This document shows positions 36,001 through 45,300 of a stretch of DNA of 64,000 nucleotides, piece after piece. This stretch comes from Liopterus haemorrhoidalis (taxonomy: Eukaryota; Arthropoda; Insecta; Coleoptera; Dytiscidae). The first letter of the stretch is position 1. The number at the start of each line of letters is the position of its first letter. The stretch lies in the NCBI GenBank assembly GCA_963971575.1, contig OZ020618.1, forward strand, positions 6,016,501-6,080,500, given 5' to 3'. A program made the position numbers and the translations under genes. The notes below the pieces were generated by a model that ran no database searches, had not been told where the DNA came from, and saw only the letters and a program-made list of their open reading frames with translations.

Positions 36001-39000
36001 ATTATTTGCGAATATTACGTCATAGGAAAAAGTAAATTTAAAAATTCTAGCGATTTTTTCTGCATAATGTACTTTATGGAGATTTTTTTCAGATTTTTAG
36101 ATCAACCCCTCTGAAAAATAGGGTGGGGGACAACAGTTTTACATTATTTTGGCAAAAATCCCATCAAAAAAATTGATTTTTCAAAAATAAAAATTTGCTT
36201 GTCACGCATTAAGAGCTTTTATTTGATACCCCACTCATAATTTAAAATATATTTATTTTTTCATTAATTAAATATTTGTTTATATTTACCTGGGGATGTT
36301 GTTTTTGAACTCAGTATTTTTCCTATATGTGGGTTAAAGAGTTGTATAAGCATACCAAATTTCAACTTTCTATGTTAAGCCGTTACAATTTTTACCGTAC
36401 ATACAGACAGACACATGAGTGACGATATAAGGGTTTTTTGGTGGTTATACGCAGTGGTGGGATTCAGCCGGTCCGCAGAGGTTGGCGCGAACCGGTAGCG
36501 AAAATTTTCGTTAATTCTGCGAATCGATAAGAAAAATTGAAAATTGCTAAAAATTATTTTATTTTATATTTCGCATCGTATAAAGGGATGGACAAATAAG
36601 TAAAAAATAATAATATAGCATATTTTTTTGTCAATGGTCATCAAATTTTAAATAAATATAAAACGATGGGTAAGTGGATGAATACCGGGAGCAACTGTAC
36701 ATATTTTACTTCTATACCAAATTATTTTTCAACTATATTAGTGAAATAACTTTCATTATCAAATAAACGTTGAACTTAATAATAAAATAATTAATTGAAC
36801 ATAATAATAATAAAAATATTTATATTTTTTGAACATTAAAAATCAAACTACAATATCGATTTTAAGATTTTATGGATACTGAATTTATCTCGCAAAATTG
36901 ATAATAAAAAAGTTTCCCATTTGGTACCAATGTTGGATCACGCTGTATAATTTATTTAGATGCATAAAATCATTTATATTATTTTTGTTACCATTTATGT
37001 TAGGTTTGACCTGTAATTATTGTTATACAGTGAATTTATTCTTTTATGCAATCGTGTTCATTTTCATTTGCAACATAGAAAAAACCATATTTACTAGCAA
37101 AATCAAAATATTTGATTGAAAATACAAATTAAAATAATAATAATAATAATAAATAAATAACTAATAAAAACTTATAATAAATGTTCAAAAGTTTCTCCGT
37201 TTACTTGCATACAAAATGTTAAGCGATCATAAAAATGATTCAAAACATTCAGCAATTGCTCTTGAGGTATATTGTTGGATGCTGAAACAATTATGTCTTG
37301 CAGTTCAACAACATCCCTAAGTTCTCCTATATATACTTTGGCCTTTAAATATCCCCAATAAAAAAAATCATTGGGTGCCAAATCCGGAGATCTCGCTGGC
37401 CAATTCATCGACCCTCCTCTTCCAATCCAGCTTTTTGGGAAAGTTCTATGTAAATATTCTTTAACTATTCTAGAATAATGGACTTGTGCGCCATCATGTT
37501 GAAACCATACTTGTCCATTAATATTCAGGTTTCGCAACGTAGCTAATATTTGGTTTTGCAAAAGGGCTAGACATTTTGCGGCATTAAGGTTACCGTCAAT
37601 AAAAAAAAGGCCCTATAATATTGGTTCCTATTATCCCTGCCCAAACATTTAATTTTTTCGGATTTTGAGTTCGGGAGGAATGAAACAAATGTAAATTTTC
37701 TCGACTCTAGTACCTAAAATTTTGTCTGTGCACTTCACCATTTAGAGTAAACGTTGCTTCGTCTGTAAATAAAATTCTTTGAAGCATTGTTGGGTCGGAA
37801 TTAATTTTTTCAAACATTTCAAAACAAAAATCCATACGTACTGCTGCGTCCCTTTCTAACAATTCTTGATGATTTTGAAATTTTTATGATCGAAACTTTT
37901 CTTTTTTTAAGAAGTTAAAAACAGATCCAATACTGACACCAACGGTTTGTGCAATTGATCTTAAAGTATTTTGATTGTTTTCTTCCACTTTTAATAATAT
38001 TTCCAACTGCTTCTCTTCTGTAAGCACGTGGGATGTTGTTCTTTTTTTATTATGTTTTGACTTAAGACATCCTTCGCGATGAAATTTATTAACTAGTCTT
38101 GAAATTGTAGAGGGATTTGGTATTGGCCGATCTGGATAAGTTGCACTAAATACAGCAAAAACTTCTCTTAAACTCATTTGGGAATTATACCAAGTTACCA
38201 TCATTATTTTTTCTTCATCTGTATATACATGTTGATTAATTTTTAAGTCAGTAATGAGCGAAAGTATACACACTAATTGTCTATGTTAGAATAAAAATGA
38301 ACACGATTTATATTACTGTCAAAAACTGTATCCATGGTAATGACATAGTACATGTTGCATAAAAGAATAAATTCACTGTATATTTCCATGTATTACATGG
38401 TAGATTATACACAGATTTTTTCTAAACAACCCCCCCTCCCTCTCGTGAATCGGTTATAAAATTATTTGAATCCCACCACTGGTTATACCTACAAAACGTT
38501 AAAAAGCTCTAGCTGAGATGAATAACACATTTCAAACAAATTTTGAGGCGAATTAAAAATTGAACGAAAAAAAATAGAAGCTCGTAGTTTAATGAAATCC
38601 TCATATCTCACTTTTTCCATAAAAAAATATGATTTAAATTTCTACATAATTTTGTTTATTGATAGCAAAATATAAACACCTGTGTATATTAACAATTTAT
38701 TTGATATATACCGCTGGGTTTAAAATTTTATAATAAATTAAATTTATTACAAATTATCATATTTAATATAGTATTTTAGATTAAATTTATCATCAAAACA
38801 ATATTTATTTCGCAGGGTACTTATCCTACAGGGACATTACAAATGGAACATGGTTTATTCAGTGCTTGTGTGACATGTTATTGGAACACCATAACACAAA
38901 AGATATCCTGAAGATTCTGACATTGACGGCCCGAAGAGTTGCCATCGACTACCGACCTATTACGGAGAACGCTGCAGATAGTGAATGCACCCAGGTGCCT

Positions 39001-39048
39001 TCTTTCACCTCGATGCTAATCAGAGATTTATATTTAAGAACCTCGTAA
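30051..39048 (+). CDS. Effector-type caspase
   Basis: Cysteine protease of apoptosis, related to insect Drice/Dcp-1. Exons 30051-30083, 32242-32307, 32420-32496, 32580-32821, 34642-34953 and 38816-39048 join to 963 nt (320 residues); the acceptor of exon 3 (32420) is weak and least certain. The prodomain of about 70 residues has no CARD or DED. The large subunit starts near HKNRGKAIILNHEYFE (81-96) with substrate-binding Arg101 in PREGT. Catalytic His158 is in LTHG and catalytic Cys201 in INACRG, where the family has QACRG or QACQG. The small subunit has the substrate-pocket motif GTWFIQCLCDM and ends near VPSFTSMLIRDLY. Introns 1, 4 and 5 hold R repeats and hAT/mariner elements. The first AATAAA after the stop (39209) lies inside a hAT element. 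Confidence 0.9.
30391..31247 (+). repeat. R-family repeat, subfamily R1, copy 2, in caspase intron 1
   Basis: Starts TTTTTAGGGTTTTGTAGG and ends TTCACACTTCACATCAATT, with the usual hairpin. Positions about 30755-30830 are tRNA-like (GTAGTGGTTATGGTGTCCGC, then GAGTTCGATCCCTGC) and are unrelated in sequence to the module at the same place in copy 1. Immediately after it comes the family block CATTTTTATTTTGTTTAAAT. Confidence 0.6.
31612..31640. repeat. TAAC microsatellite
   Basis: Short run of TAAC units in caspase intron 1. Confidence 0.8.
31808..32041. mobile_element. hAT MITE with TAGGGTGACCA ends and internal minisatellite
   Basis: TCCAAAGA is present at 31800-31807 and 32042-32049, a perfect 8-bp duplication. 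The ends TAGGGTGACCA and TGGTCACCCTA mirror each other, with CGTCCCGCATT on the inner side of both. The interior has about three to four units of a minisatellite (unit about 40-50 bp) with AGGTGAGGACCTTTTTTTT and GCTCTTCACTTGGATTT. It lies in caspase intron 1. A truncated relative is at 41083-41213. Confidence 0.85.
33182..33383 (-). pseudogene. hAT transposase C-terminal (dimerisation) remnant, ZMYM1-like group
   Basis: Minus translation gives SSGDRSFSRLKRIKN, one in-frame stop, then LRTTMLQERFTNLLIMCIES followed by DILQKLDFEDIIEDFAQQKS and a Lys-rich end. RSFSxLKxIKxxLRxTMxxERLxxLAIxSIE followed by (F/Y)(D/E)xxIxxFAxxKxRK is the hAT C-terminal dimerisation signature seen in proteins annotated as zinc finger MYM-type 1-like. 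Only this end survives. Confidence 0.7.
33455..33562. repeat. Short tandem duplication inside the hAT remnant
   Basis: GCTCGTAAGTTATTAGATAA followed by TAACTTTGAACACGAAATT occurs twice in a row, about 62 bp apart. Confidence 0.65.
35479..35500. repeat. Poly-C run within a CT-rich tract
   Basis: A run of about 17 C is flanked by CTCT repeats. Nearby, 35570-35665 is a degenerate TCTG microsatellite. Confidence 0.8.
35790..36443 (-). repeat. R-family repeat (R2), minus orientation, in caspase intron 5
   Basis: Begins with the terminal hairpin (TTGATGTGAAATTTGAATTT, then TCACACATTTCAGAGTTTGT), includes AGAATGCTGGATATC and ACAGACAGACACATGAGTGA, and ends GGTTTTTTGGTGGTTATAC. The last part, CTACAAAACGTTAAAAAG, lies at about 38490-38507, beyond the hAT element that split it. 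Confidence 0.6.
37028..38378 (-). mobile_element. Tc1/mariner-like element (1351 bp), nested
   Basis: CAGTGAATTTATTCTTTTAT continuing GCAA is exactly mirrored at the other end, with TA on both sides. A second repeated block, TCGTGTTCATTTT followed by CAACATAG-like sequence, is subterminal at both ends but further in on the right, so the left end has an internal deletion of about 65 bp. The minus strand encodes a broken transposase. Confidence 0.85.
37172..38273 (-). pseudogene. DUF4817/DDE_3-type transposase, inactivated
   Basis: The N-terminal frame (37884-38273) has the helix-turn-helix region typical of this insect lineage: YTDEEKIMMVTWYNSQMSLR and NPSTISRLVNKF. The middle retains FTDEATFTLNGEVHRQNFR with a catalytic Asp. 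The C-terminal frame (37172-37561) has WFQHDGAQVHYS, with the second Asp, and WPARSPDLAPNDFFYWGYLK, with the third acidic position. Breaks: an in-frame TAA after KEKFRS near 37884, an in-frame TAG after QNFRY near 37709, and one extra base in an A8 tract at 37601-37608 that shifts frame. The Tc1/mariner/IS630 fold is clear, but the product would be dead. Confidence 0.85.
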
Positions 39049-39174
39049 AAGATTATGTCATGACGTGGAAAAAATGGAGTCATTTTACAGATTTGCAAAA
39101 GCTCTTATTTATTCAATAATTTTAATTTTAAGGAAGAATTGAACTCCTAGAATAATATATATTTTACTCTGAAG
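39049..39174 (+). other. Caspase 3' untranslated region up to a hAT insertion
   Basis: The 126 bases after the caspase stop have no AATAAA or ATTAAA. The next canonical AATAAA, 39209-39214, is inside the hAT element starting at 39175. Confidence 0.5.
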
Positions 39175-39315
39175 TAGAGCCGTAGCAATGTTTTTGGCGC
39201 CTTTGGCAAATAAAGTAAATTTACAAAACTTACCTCCTCAAATCCAAGTGCCTAAAAGGGCCCTAACCTCCCAAATATAAGTGAAGGGCAAAAAAGGTCC
39301 TCACATCCCAAATGG

Positions 39316-40396
39316 AGATGGGTCGTTCATGAACGAACCGGCTCACTGAGCCGGCTCAGTACACTGACCGAAAGGCACGGTTCACCAAATTGAAATGAGC
39401 CGGCTCACGGCTCACTGCATAGTTTCAAGGATACGATTGATCGGGCGATTGTGAGCAGTGACCGGAGTAATCCCGATCTGGATCGATGTCATGTTGAACT
39501 TTGCGAGAACTCGGCTTGTAATGTATTATCATAAACTGTATTTTGTCATCAATTTGTAGCTCAGTCTATTTGAAACTATACTCTATCTCCGAAAGACTGA
39601 TAGTAATAAAATTTATTATTTGTAAAAAGTTATTGTATTATCACACAAAAGCGGTAAAACAAAAGCGACAAAATATGAATAGTTCGAAACGAAATATTGT
39701 TAAAAACAACCGAGTGTGCCGCACATATTATATAGGAATACGAACTAGGGTTAAACACAATAGACCATAAAATTTGACCCTAAAATTTTAAGGAAAAATA
39801 TGTTCACAGGGGTGTGTTTAATGATACGATAAATATGGTCACAGGCGTGCGTTTAATAAAATGATAAATAGTAATATAGAAATACACAAATCCAATTTAA
39901 ACGTGTTTAAAATGTGCATGCCACTGGTAACTCCCTGACAAAATGATTTATTACTATCAGTCTTTCAGAGATAGAGTATAATAGGCTTAGTCTGTACTTT
40001 CTTACAACCATACTATATAAAAATATTGCCCAAATCCCAGATGTCCGATTTATAAGGGCAATAAACATCGCCATAAACTTAACATATCTGGTTTAAAATA
40101 CAGTAGCTACATAAAGTGAATTGTTTGTTTACTACTACCCGGCAAAAATGTTAGATAATTCACTTCTATAGATTTTTATTTATTTAACTTGTTCATATAA
40201 TGCAAGAGCCGGGACTGAACGACGTTCTACCTACATATTGCAAACCAACAACCGTACTGAACGAACGACCAACAACTGACCGACCTGTGTCTCGGGAACA
40301 TGTTTACTTAGTCGGATCACTGAGCCGGCTCAGCAAACTGAACGACCACTACTGATCCGGTTCCGCAAACTGAACCAAAACTCCCATCTCTAATCC
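39316..40396. mobile_element. GAGATGGG-ended element, itself interrupted
   Basis: The left end GAGATGGGTCGTTCATGAAC and the right end's reverse complement GAGATGGGAGTTTTGGTTCA share the first eight bases. Subterminal GAGCCGGCTCAGT blocks occur on both sides (39351 and 40323). It is nested in the hAT element at 39175 and contains the MITE at 39577-39980. Confidence 0.5.
39577..39980. mobile_element. MITE family TATACTCTATCTC, copy 2
   Basis: TATACTCTATCTCCGAAAGA at the left and its mirror at the right close a 404-bp element in the opposite orientation to the copy at 10843-11242. It is the innermost layer of a three-level nest. Confidence 0.7.
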
Positions 40397-40538
40397 AAAA
40401 TGCAACTGAAGAGCAAAAAAAAGGTTTTCACCTGCCACTGCTCTGCCCTGCAATGGAGCCCCTCATCAGGCCACGCGCCCTTTTCAAACCTCGCGCCCCT
40501 GGCAAATGCCCCGCTGCCAACCCGTTGCTACGGCTCTG

Positions 40539-41082
40539 CTGTGAAGTGGTCAATCCATTTTTTTCCGCCATGTTATTGTTATATTATTGTTACTGAAATT
40601 ATAGCAAATTATTAAGACTAATAAAGTAATTTAATTCAATATCCTGTTTTTGTCAGAAAGCTACACAATTAACTCTCATTAACGCTAAAAAATTAGTGTT
40701 AAACGGACTTCATGGTACACTAAAAAATGAGTTAAAAGTTCGAAGTCCCTCGCTTTTCGTGTTAATTATTAACAATTCTTTTTTGGTTAAATTTAGTGTA
40801 AAGTTTATACTTACATACTGGTTAAATTATAGTGTTAGATAATAAATAGTGTTAAAGTACTGTTAATTTTAACACCGAAAAAGTAATATTTCATAAAAAT
40901 AACACTATCTGAATAAATGAAGATTTACACGGTGATTTGGTTAAAAGTAGTGAACTTTTGTGGTTATTACGTGTATTTTAGTGTTGAATTTTTGTTACAA
41001 TGTCGACAGAAATTGTGAAAAACTATAAAAGCAAAACAAATAATAGAATTTTTGTCTGTCATTAAAGAAAGGACAAATATAG
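40539..41082. other. Stretch with no recognised feature
   Basis: Rich in GTGTTAAA-type words but no exon, terminal repeat or array could be supported. Confidence 0.3.
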
Positions 41083-41213
41083 TAGGGTGACCATTTTCTT
41101 AACAAGGCAATGCGGGACAAAGCAAAAAAAAAAGGTCCTCATCTCCCAAATCCATGTGAAGAGAAAAAAAAGGTCCTCATCTCCCAAATCCAAGTGAAGA
41201 GCAAAAAAACTTC
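41083..41213. mobile_element. Truncated TAGGGTGACCA hAT MITE
   Basis: TAGGGTGACCATTTTCTTAA and CAATGCGGGAC match one end of 31808-32041. Two minisatellite units (TCCTCATCTCCCAAATCCA) follow before the sequence changes into an R fragment. Confidence 0.65.
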
Positions 41214-41585
41214 TCTTGGAGATAGGGACAAAAGTTTTTTGACATATTTTTGGGGAAAATCCAATAAAAAAAATAATTTTTCAAAGAATTTTTTTTTTGA
41301 TTATCCACGCATTAAGATGTTCCATTCGATATGCAACTCAAAATTTAAAAAAAAATAATAGTTTTTCATTAACAACATATTTGATTATATGTATATATCG
41401 CGAGATGTGTTTTTCTAAACTCTCATTATTTTTCCTATATTTGGGTCAAAGAGTTGTATAAGCATGCCAAATTTCAACATTCTAAGTTAAGCCGTTTGGC
41501 TACAATTTCTACCGAACAGACAGACACATGAGTGACGTTATAAAGATTTTTTGTTGGTCATTCCTACAAAATCCTAAAAAGGGAA
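41214..41585 (-). repeat. R-family fragment, minus orientation
   Basis: GGGACAAAAGTTTTTTGACA through CAGACAGACACATGAGTGAC to CTACAAAATCCTAAAAAGGG match the left half of the R2 type. The hairpin end is absent. Confidence 0.55.
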
Positions 41586-41857
41586 ATATTGAGAATAAAC
41601 ATTACCTATAGAGGCGCTGTTGTCGCTTACAAAATGGCGATTGGAACAGGATATTTTTGACATTTGCCATTTGATACTCAACAATTCACATTGCAGTTAA
41701 TTTTCTGTTGCGATTTTAAAGACATTTTATTACAGTTTTCTTCACTTTAACACATACAAACAATGCAATTAAATCAGCCACATACAACCAAATCCTATTC
41801 CGTTAAGTTCCAAAATATTCCGCTAGGCGTCACTTCAGTTATTGTCAGTTCTCAATA
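41586..41857 (+). repeat. Inverse copy of 27075-27330 with a 31-codon ATG frame
   Basis: The block from TAGAGGCGCTGTTGTCGCTT to GTTATTGTCAGTTCTC is the reverse complement of 27075-27330. Its ATG frame at about 41763 starts MQLNQPHTTKSYSVKFQN and stops after VIVSSQ. Several differences from the other copy are silent, which suggests past coding constraint. Confidence 0.55.
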
Positions 41858-42379
41858 AGAAAGGTAATAAAAATAAATAAACATTAAAATATTTATTTCA
41901 CATTTAACATTGCTCCCATATATTTGATTGTCTTATAATAAATATATAGCATCGATTTCATAAAATAGATTTTTAACTTATATAAATATACAATACTGTA
42001 CACAAAAAAATTACAATTAATATAAAATCTTAATAAAAGCAACAATAAAATCTTGCAAAATTCGTGAAATTATCACAGAATGTTGAAATAGGGATATTTA
42101 AAATTTAGTTATTAATTTTAACCACCAATGCCAGTGATTACTGAAACCAAAAAAAATAGTCTCAGCCACAAAGCCATAAACAACGCCTTATCCTTAATAC
42201 TAATTTATGGTGGTTAAATATTTATATTTATTTTATATATGTATATATATCCCAGTATTGTCGCCATTCTACTTTTAAAATTTTCATAAAATATATATAT
42301 ATTTATAACTAACTGGTCCTTCTTGTTCCCAGACGATTTTTATATTATCCTTATCATTTAGCATACTTTTAAATCGGGT
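41858..42379. other. Region downstream of GTP cyclohydrolase I
   Basis: AT-rich flank. A minus-strand AATAAA at 42227-42232, about 150 nt after the stop, is a candidate polyadenylation signal for the gene. Confidence 0.45.
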
Positions 42380-45300
42380 TTACTTGCTCTGAACCAGGTT
42401 TAGGAACTCTTCCCTGGTTTTAGGATCATCTCGGAACACCCCTAACATTGTAGATGTCACAGTTTTGCTGTTGATTTTTTGGACACCCCTCATCACCATG
42501 CACATATGCCTAAAATAAAAAAAAAGAGTCGAAGAAAAAGTCGAAGAAATCAAGTAGAGTCTCCTTGTACCTCCATGGTTAAATCACTGTATACGCATGC
42601 CAAATTTCAATCAGTTTATTAAATTAACCAAAACAATCCTATGATTTAAGTATTGAGGATGTTTTTATCTCACTCTATCCGTGCAATTTTTCACCACTAC
42701 GATAAGATCATTAGTAAATTGGGAGCAGAATTTGAGGTTATGTTAACCGACATCTATTATAACTTTAATGCGGTAAAAAGTGGAAAAACCAATTTAAATA
42801 CAACCTTCATGCCAACAAAAATACACAGGAAATTATTAAATTATTATATAAAATGTGAAAACCCCACAAGAATTAAAAAAAGATCTTTAAAGATTTGTTT
42901 GAATGATAAGAGCATTTTATAAATTTTCCAAGAATTAAAGTTGGAACAAAAAATAAAATTAGTTTTGAATACAGCGAATTCGCCTGGATAGTCGGGTTTT
43001 AGTTGTCTCTCTTTAGTTCTAAATCTCCGGCTTTCTTAAGTTTAATTTTTGAAACCTAAAAATATATTTTAAATGATTTACATGATTTTTTTTTAAATAT
43101 GGCCATTTTCTGCCGGTTTTTTTGAATTTATTCAAAAACGGTAAACTGTAGCTTGTAATGGAGATTATTTTTGAGATATACAACTCAAAATACATAAGTA
43201 TACACATTTTGAAGTAAAACAGAAAGAAAAAATGTTTGCTCTAAAATCGAAAAAGTCGTAAGGGGTACCCCTTACGATTTTTTCGATTTTTGGCCATTTT
43301 CAAAGATTTTGTTTGATGATTCGTATTTATTGTAAAAGTTGGTTTATTAAGGCCCCAATTTTTTTTTAGACTAAACAACATACGAAGATTTCATAAATTC
43401 AAATCGCAGTTTTCTATATTTGATTGTCCGAAAGTTAGGATTTTATTAAATTAAAAAAGAAAAAGACAAATTAAAATTTCACAAAAAACAAAATTTTTGG
43501 GAGTTGCTTCAAAATAAGTCCTAAGGTCCTTCAGGACTTCAGGATTTCAAAAATTTCAACCACAAGGATCTTATGTAGATTTTGAGATACGGTCTTTCGA
43601 AAATGAAATATTTACAAATTTTCAAAACTACACGGATCAAAAAGGCGTTAACTGAGTAGGGCCCTATTTTTTATCTAGGTAGAAAAGAGTCTGTAGATTT
43701 AAAAAATTCGAACCGCAGGTCCCTATATTTTATTGTTTTTAAAACAAGATTTTTTAAATTAAAAAAAAATTGAAAAAATTTCAATTTTTTTTTGTTTGGT
43801 GGTTGTTTTATAATGTGTCCTGAGGCCCTTAAGGATCGCAGCATATCAAGAACTCCAACCGTAGGTCCCTATCTCATGTAGTTTTTGAGATATAGTCTTT
43901 CGAAAATGAAATACACCATTTAGCACATTCGAGCGTTTCTAACTTTGCAGTCTTTCTAAAAAAAAGGGTCTACGGGTCTTGAATTAATTAAAAGCCAAAG
44001 TTGTTGCAACAAACAGTTGTACGTACGCCTCTGGATGGAATTAATTATATCACCCTTAAAAAAACTCATTTTACTCAAAGCAAAATGAACCCTTTGTTCC
44101 GTAATTGACCCATATAAAGCTGTCGTGCGGGTAGTAAACTCACAGGCGTAAAAATTACTAAAATTTTATATGTATACTTACACTCCTTCTACAACAACAG
44201 CAACACCTGCTGGCTGTACAGCTTTAGTAACAGCCAATGCAATTTGTTTAGTAAGACGTTCCTGTACTTGTAATCTTCTGGAATAAATTTCAACAATCCT
44301 GCAAAATAATTAACATTAACATCAGCTCACTCTGTCGGCAATAAAATGAACTAAAACCTTCTAAAAATGTAGTTCTTACCTAGCTAATTTGCTTAATCCT
44401 AAAATCTTTTTACATGGCAAATATCCAATGGAAACTTTTCCATAAAATGGAACCAAGTGATGTTCACACATTGAAAACATTTCTATGTCCTTGACGACGA
44501 CCATTTCATCGTGATCTTCATCGAAAACGGCATCGTTTAGTACTTCTGCAACAAAAGAAATAAATATATTAAATAAAATGGAAAATGGAACATTCAACAT
44601 ACTAAAGTAAAGGCTTATATTTGAAAAAATAAAGAAATATTTGAAATATTAAGAAAATATTTGAAATATTAAGAAAATATTTGAAATAGTAGAGAGATTT
44701 AAAAAATCGCATCCAAAATACTTGTCCAAACGAATAACCGGGTTAAAGTGAATAATAATATATGAACCAAAATACAACAATTTTTGTCGCTAAGAAACGT
44801 ACAATTTCTTCCGTAAAAAACCTTTCGAAGAAAAATAATAAAACAAAAGGTTTTGGATATTATCTTCATTAATATCGTTTAATGATATCCTACCGACTGC
44901 ACCAAATAATTGTCTATATGATTTTAGTTTCTAACACTTTAGTTTCCGTGATAAATTCATTAATATCATATTCTGAGCCAGTTCTTTAGTATCAGAAATG
45001 GCGTAAATTATTCTAATAATGTACGTTTCATTTGTTGATTTAAAAAATTCTCGATATAGACTTTTGCCCATAGTAATAACTGAATCAACTATATTTTTTA
45101 CCGTTTATACTACAATTAATTTTAGTAATCGGTACAGTATTTCAATATTTTTACCAGTACACACGTAATTGTACGCTGAGCCGCAGTAAGGGGGGGGGGA
45201 CGGCCCCGGGCGCACTAAGGAAAGGGGCGCTGGCGCCTTTTGTACGGGGCGCAAATTATGGGCGAGGACCTTTTTTTTGCTCATCACTTGGATTTTGAGA

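Larger units (their letters stand above)
36452..38481. mobile_element. hAT element with a nested Tc1/mariner element
   Basis: CAGTGGTGGGATTCA and TGAATCCCACCACTG are exact terminal mirrors. Flanks GTTATACG and GTTATACC form an 8-bp duplication with one mismatch, and rejoining them restores the R2 sequence GGTTATACCTACAAAA. The right end resembles hAT elements beginning CAGTGGTGGGATTCAAATAA. No hAT transposase is left; the centre is occupied by a 1.35-kb Tc1/mariner-like copy. Confidence 0.8.
39175..40538. mobile_element. Diverged CAGAGCC-type hAT element containing two nested insertions
   Basis: TAGAGCCGTAGCAATG at the left mirrors GTTGCTACGGCTCTG at the right. Flanks CTCTGAAG and CTGTGAAG form an 8-bp duplication with one mismatch. 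Shared-minisatellite units (CTCAAATCCAAGTG, GAGCAAAAAAAAGG) appear on both sides of the inner insertion at about 39316-40396. It begins 126 bp after the caspase stop codon. Confidence 0.75.

Noticed and set aside
39543..39770. 75-codon frame similar to one at 11053-11307, apparently a conserved protein
   Set aside because: Both fall inside copies of the same MITE, so the similarity is nucleotide-level repeat identity.
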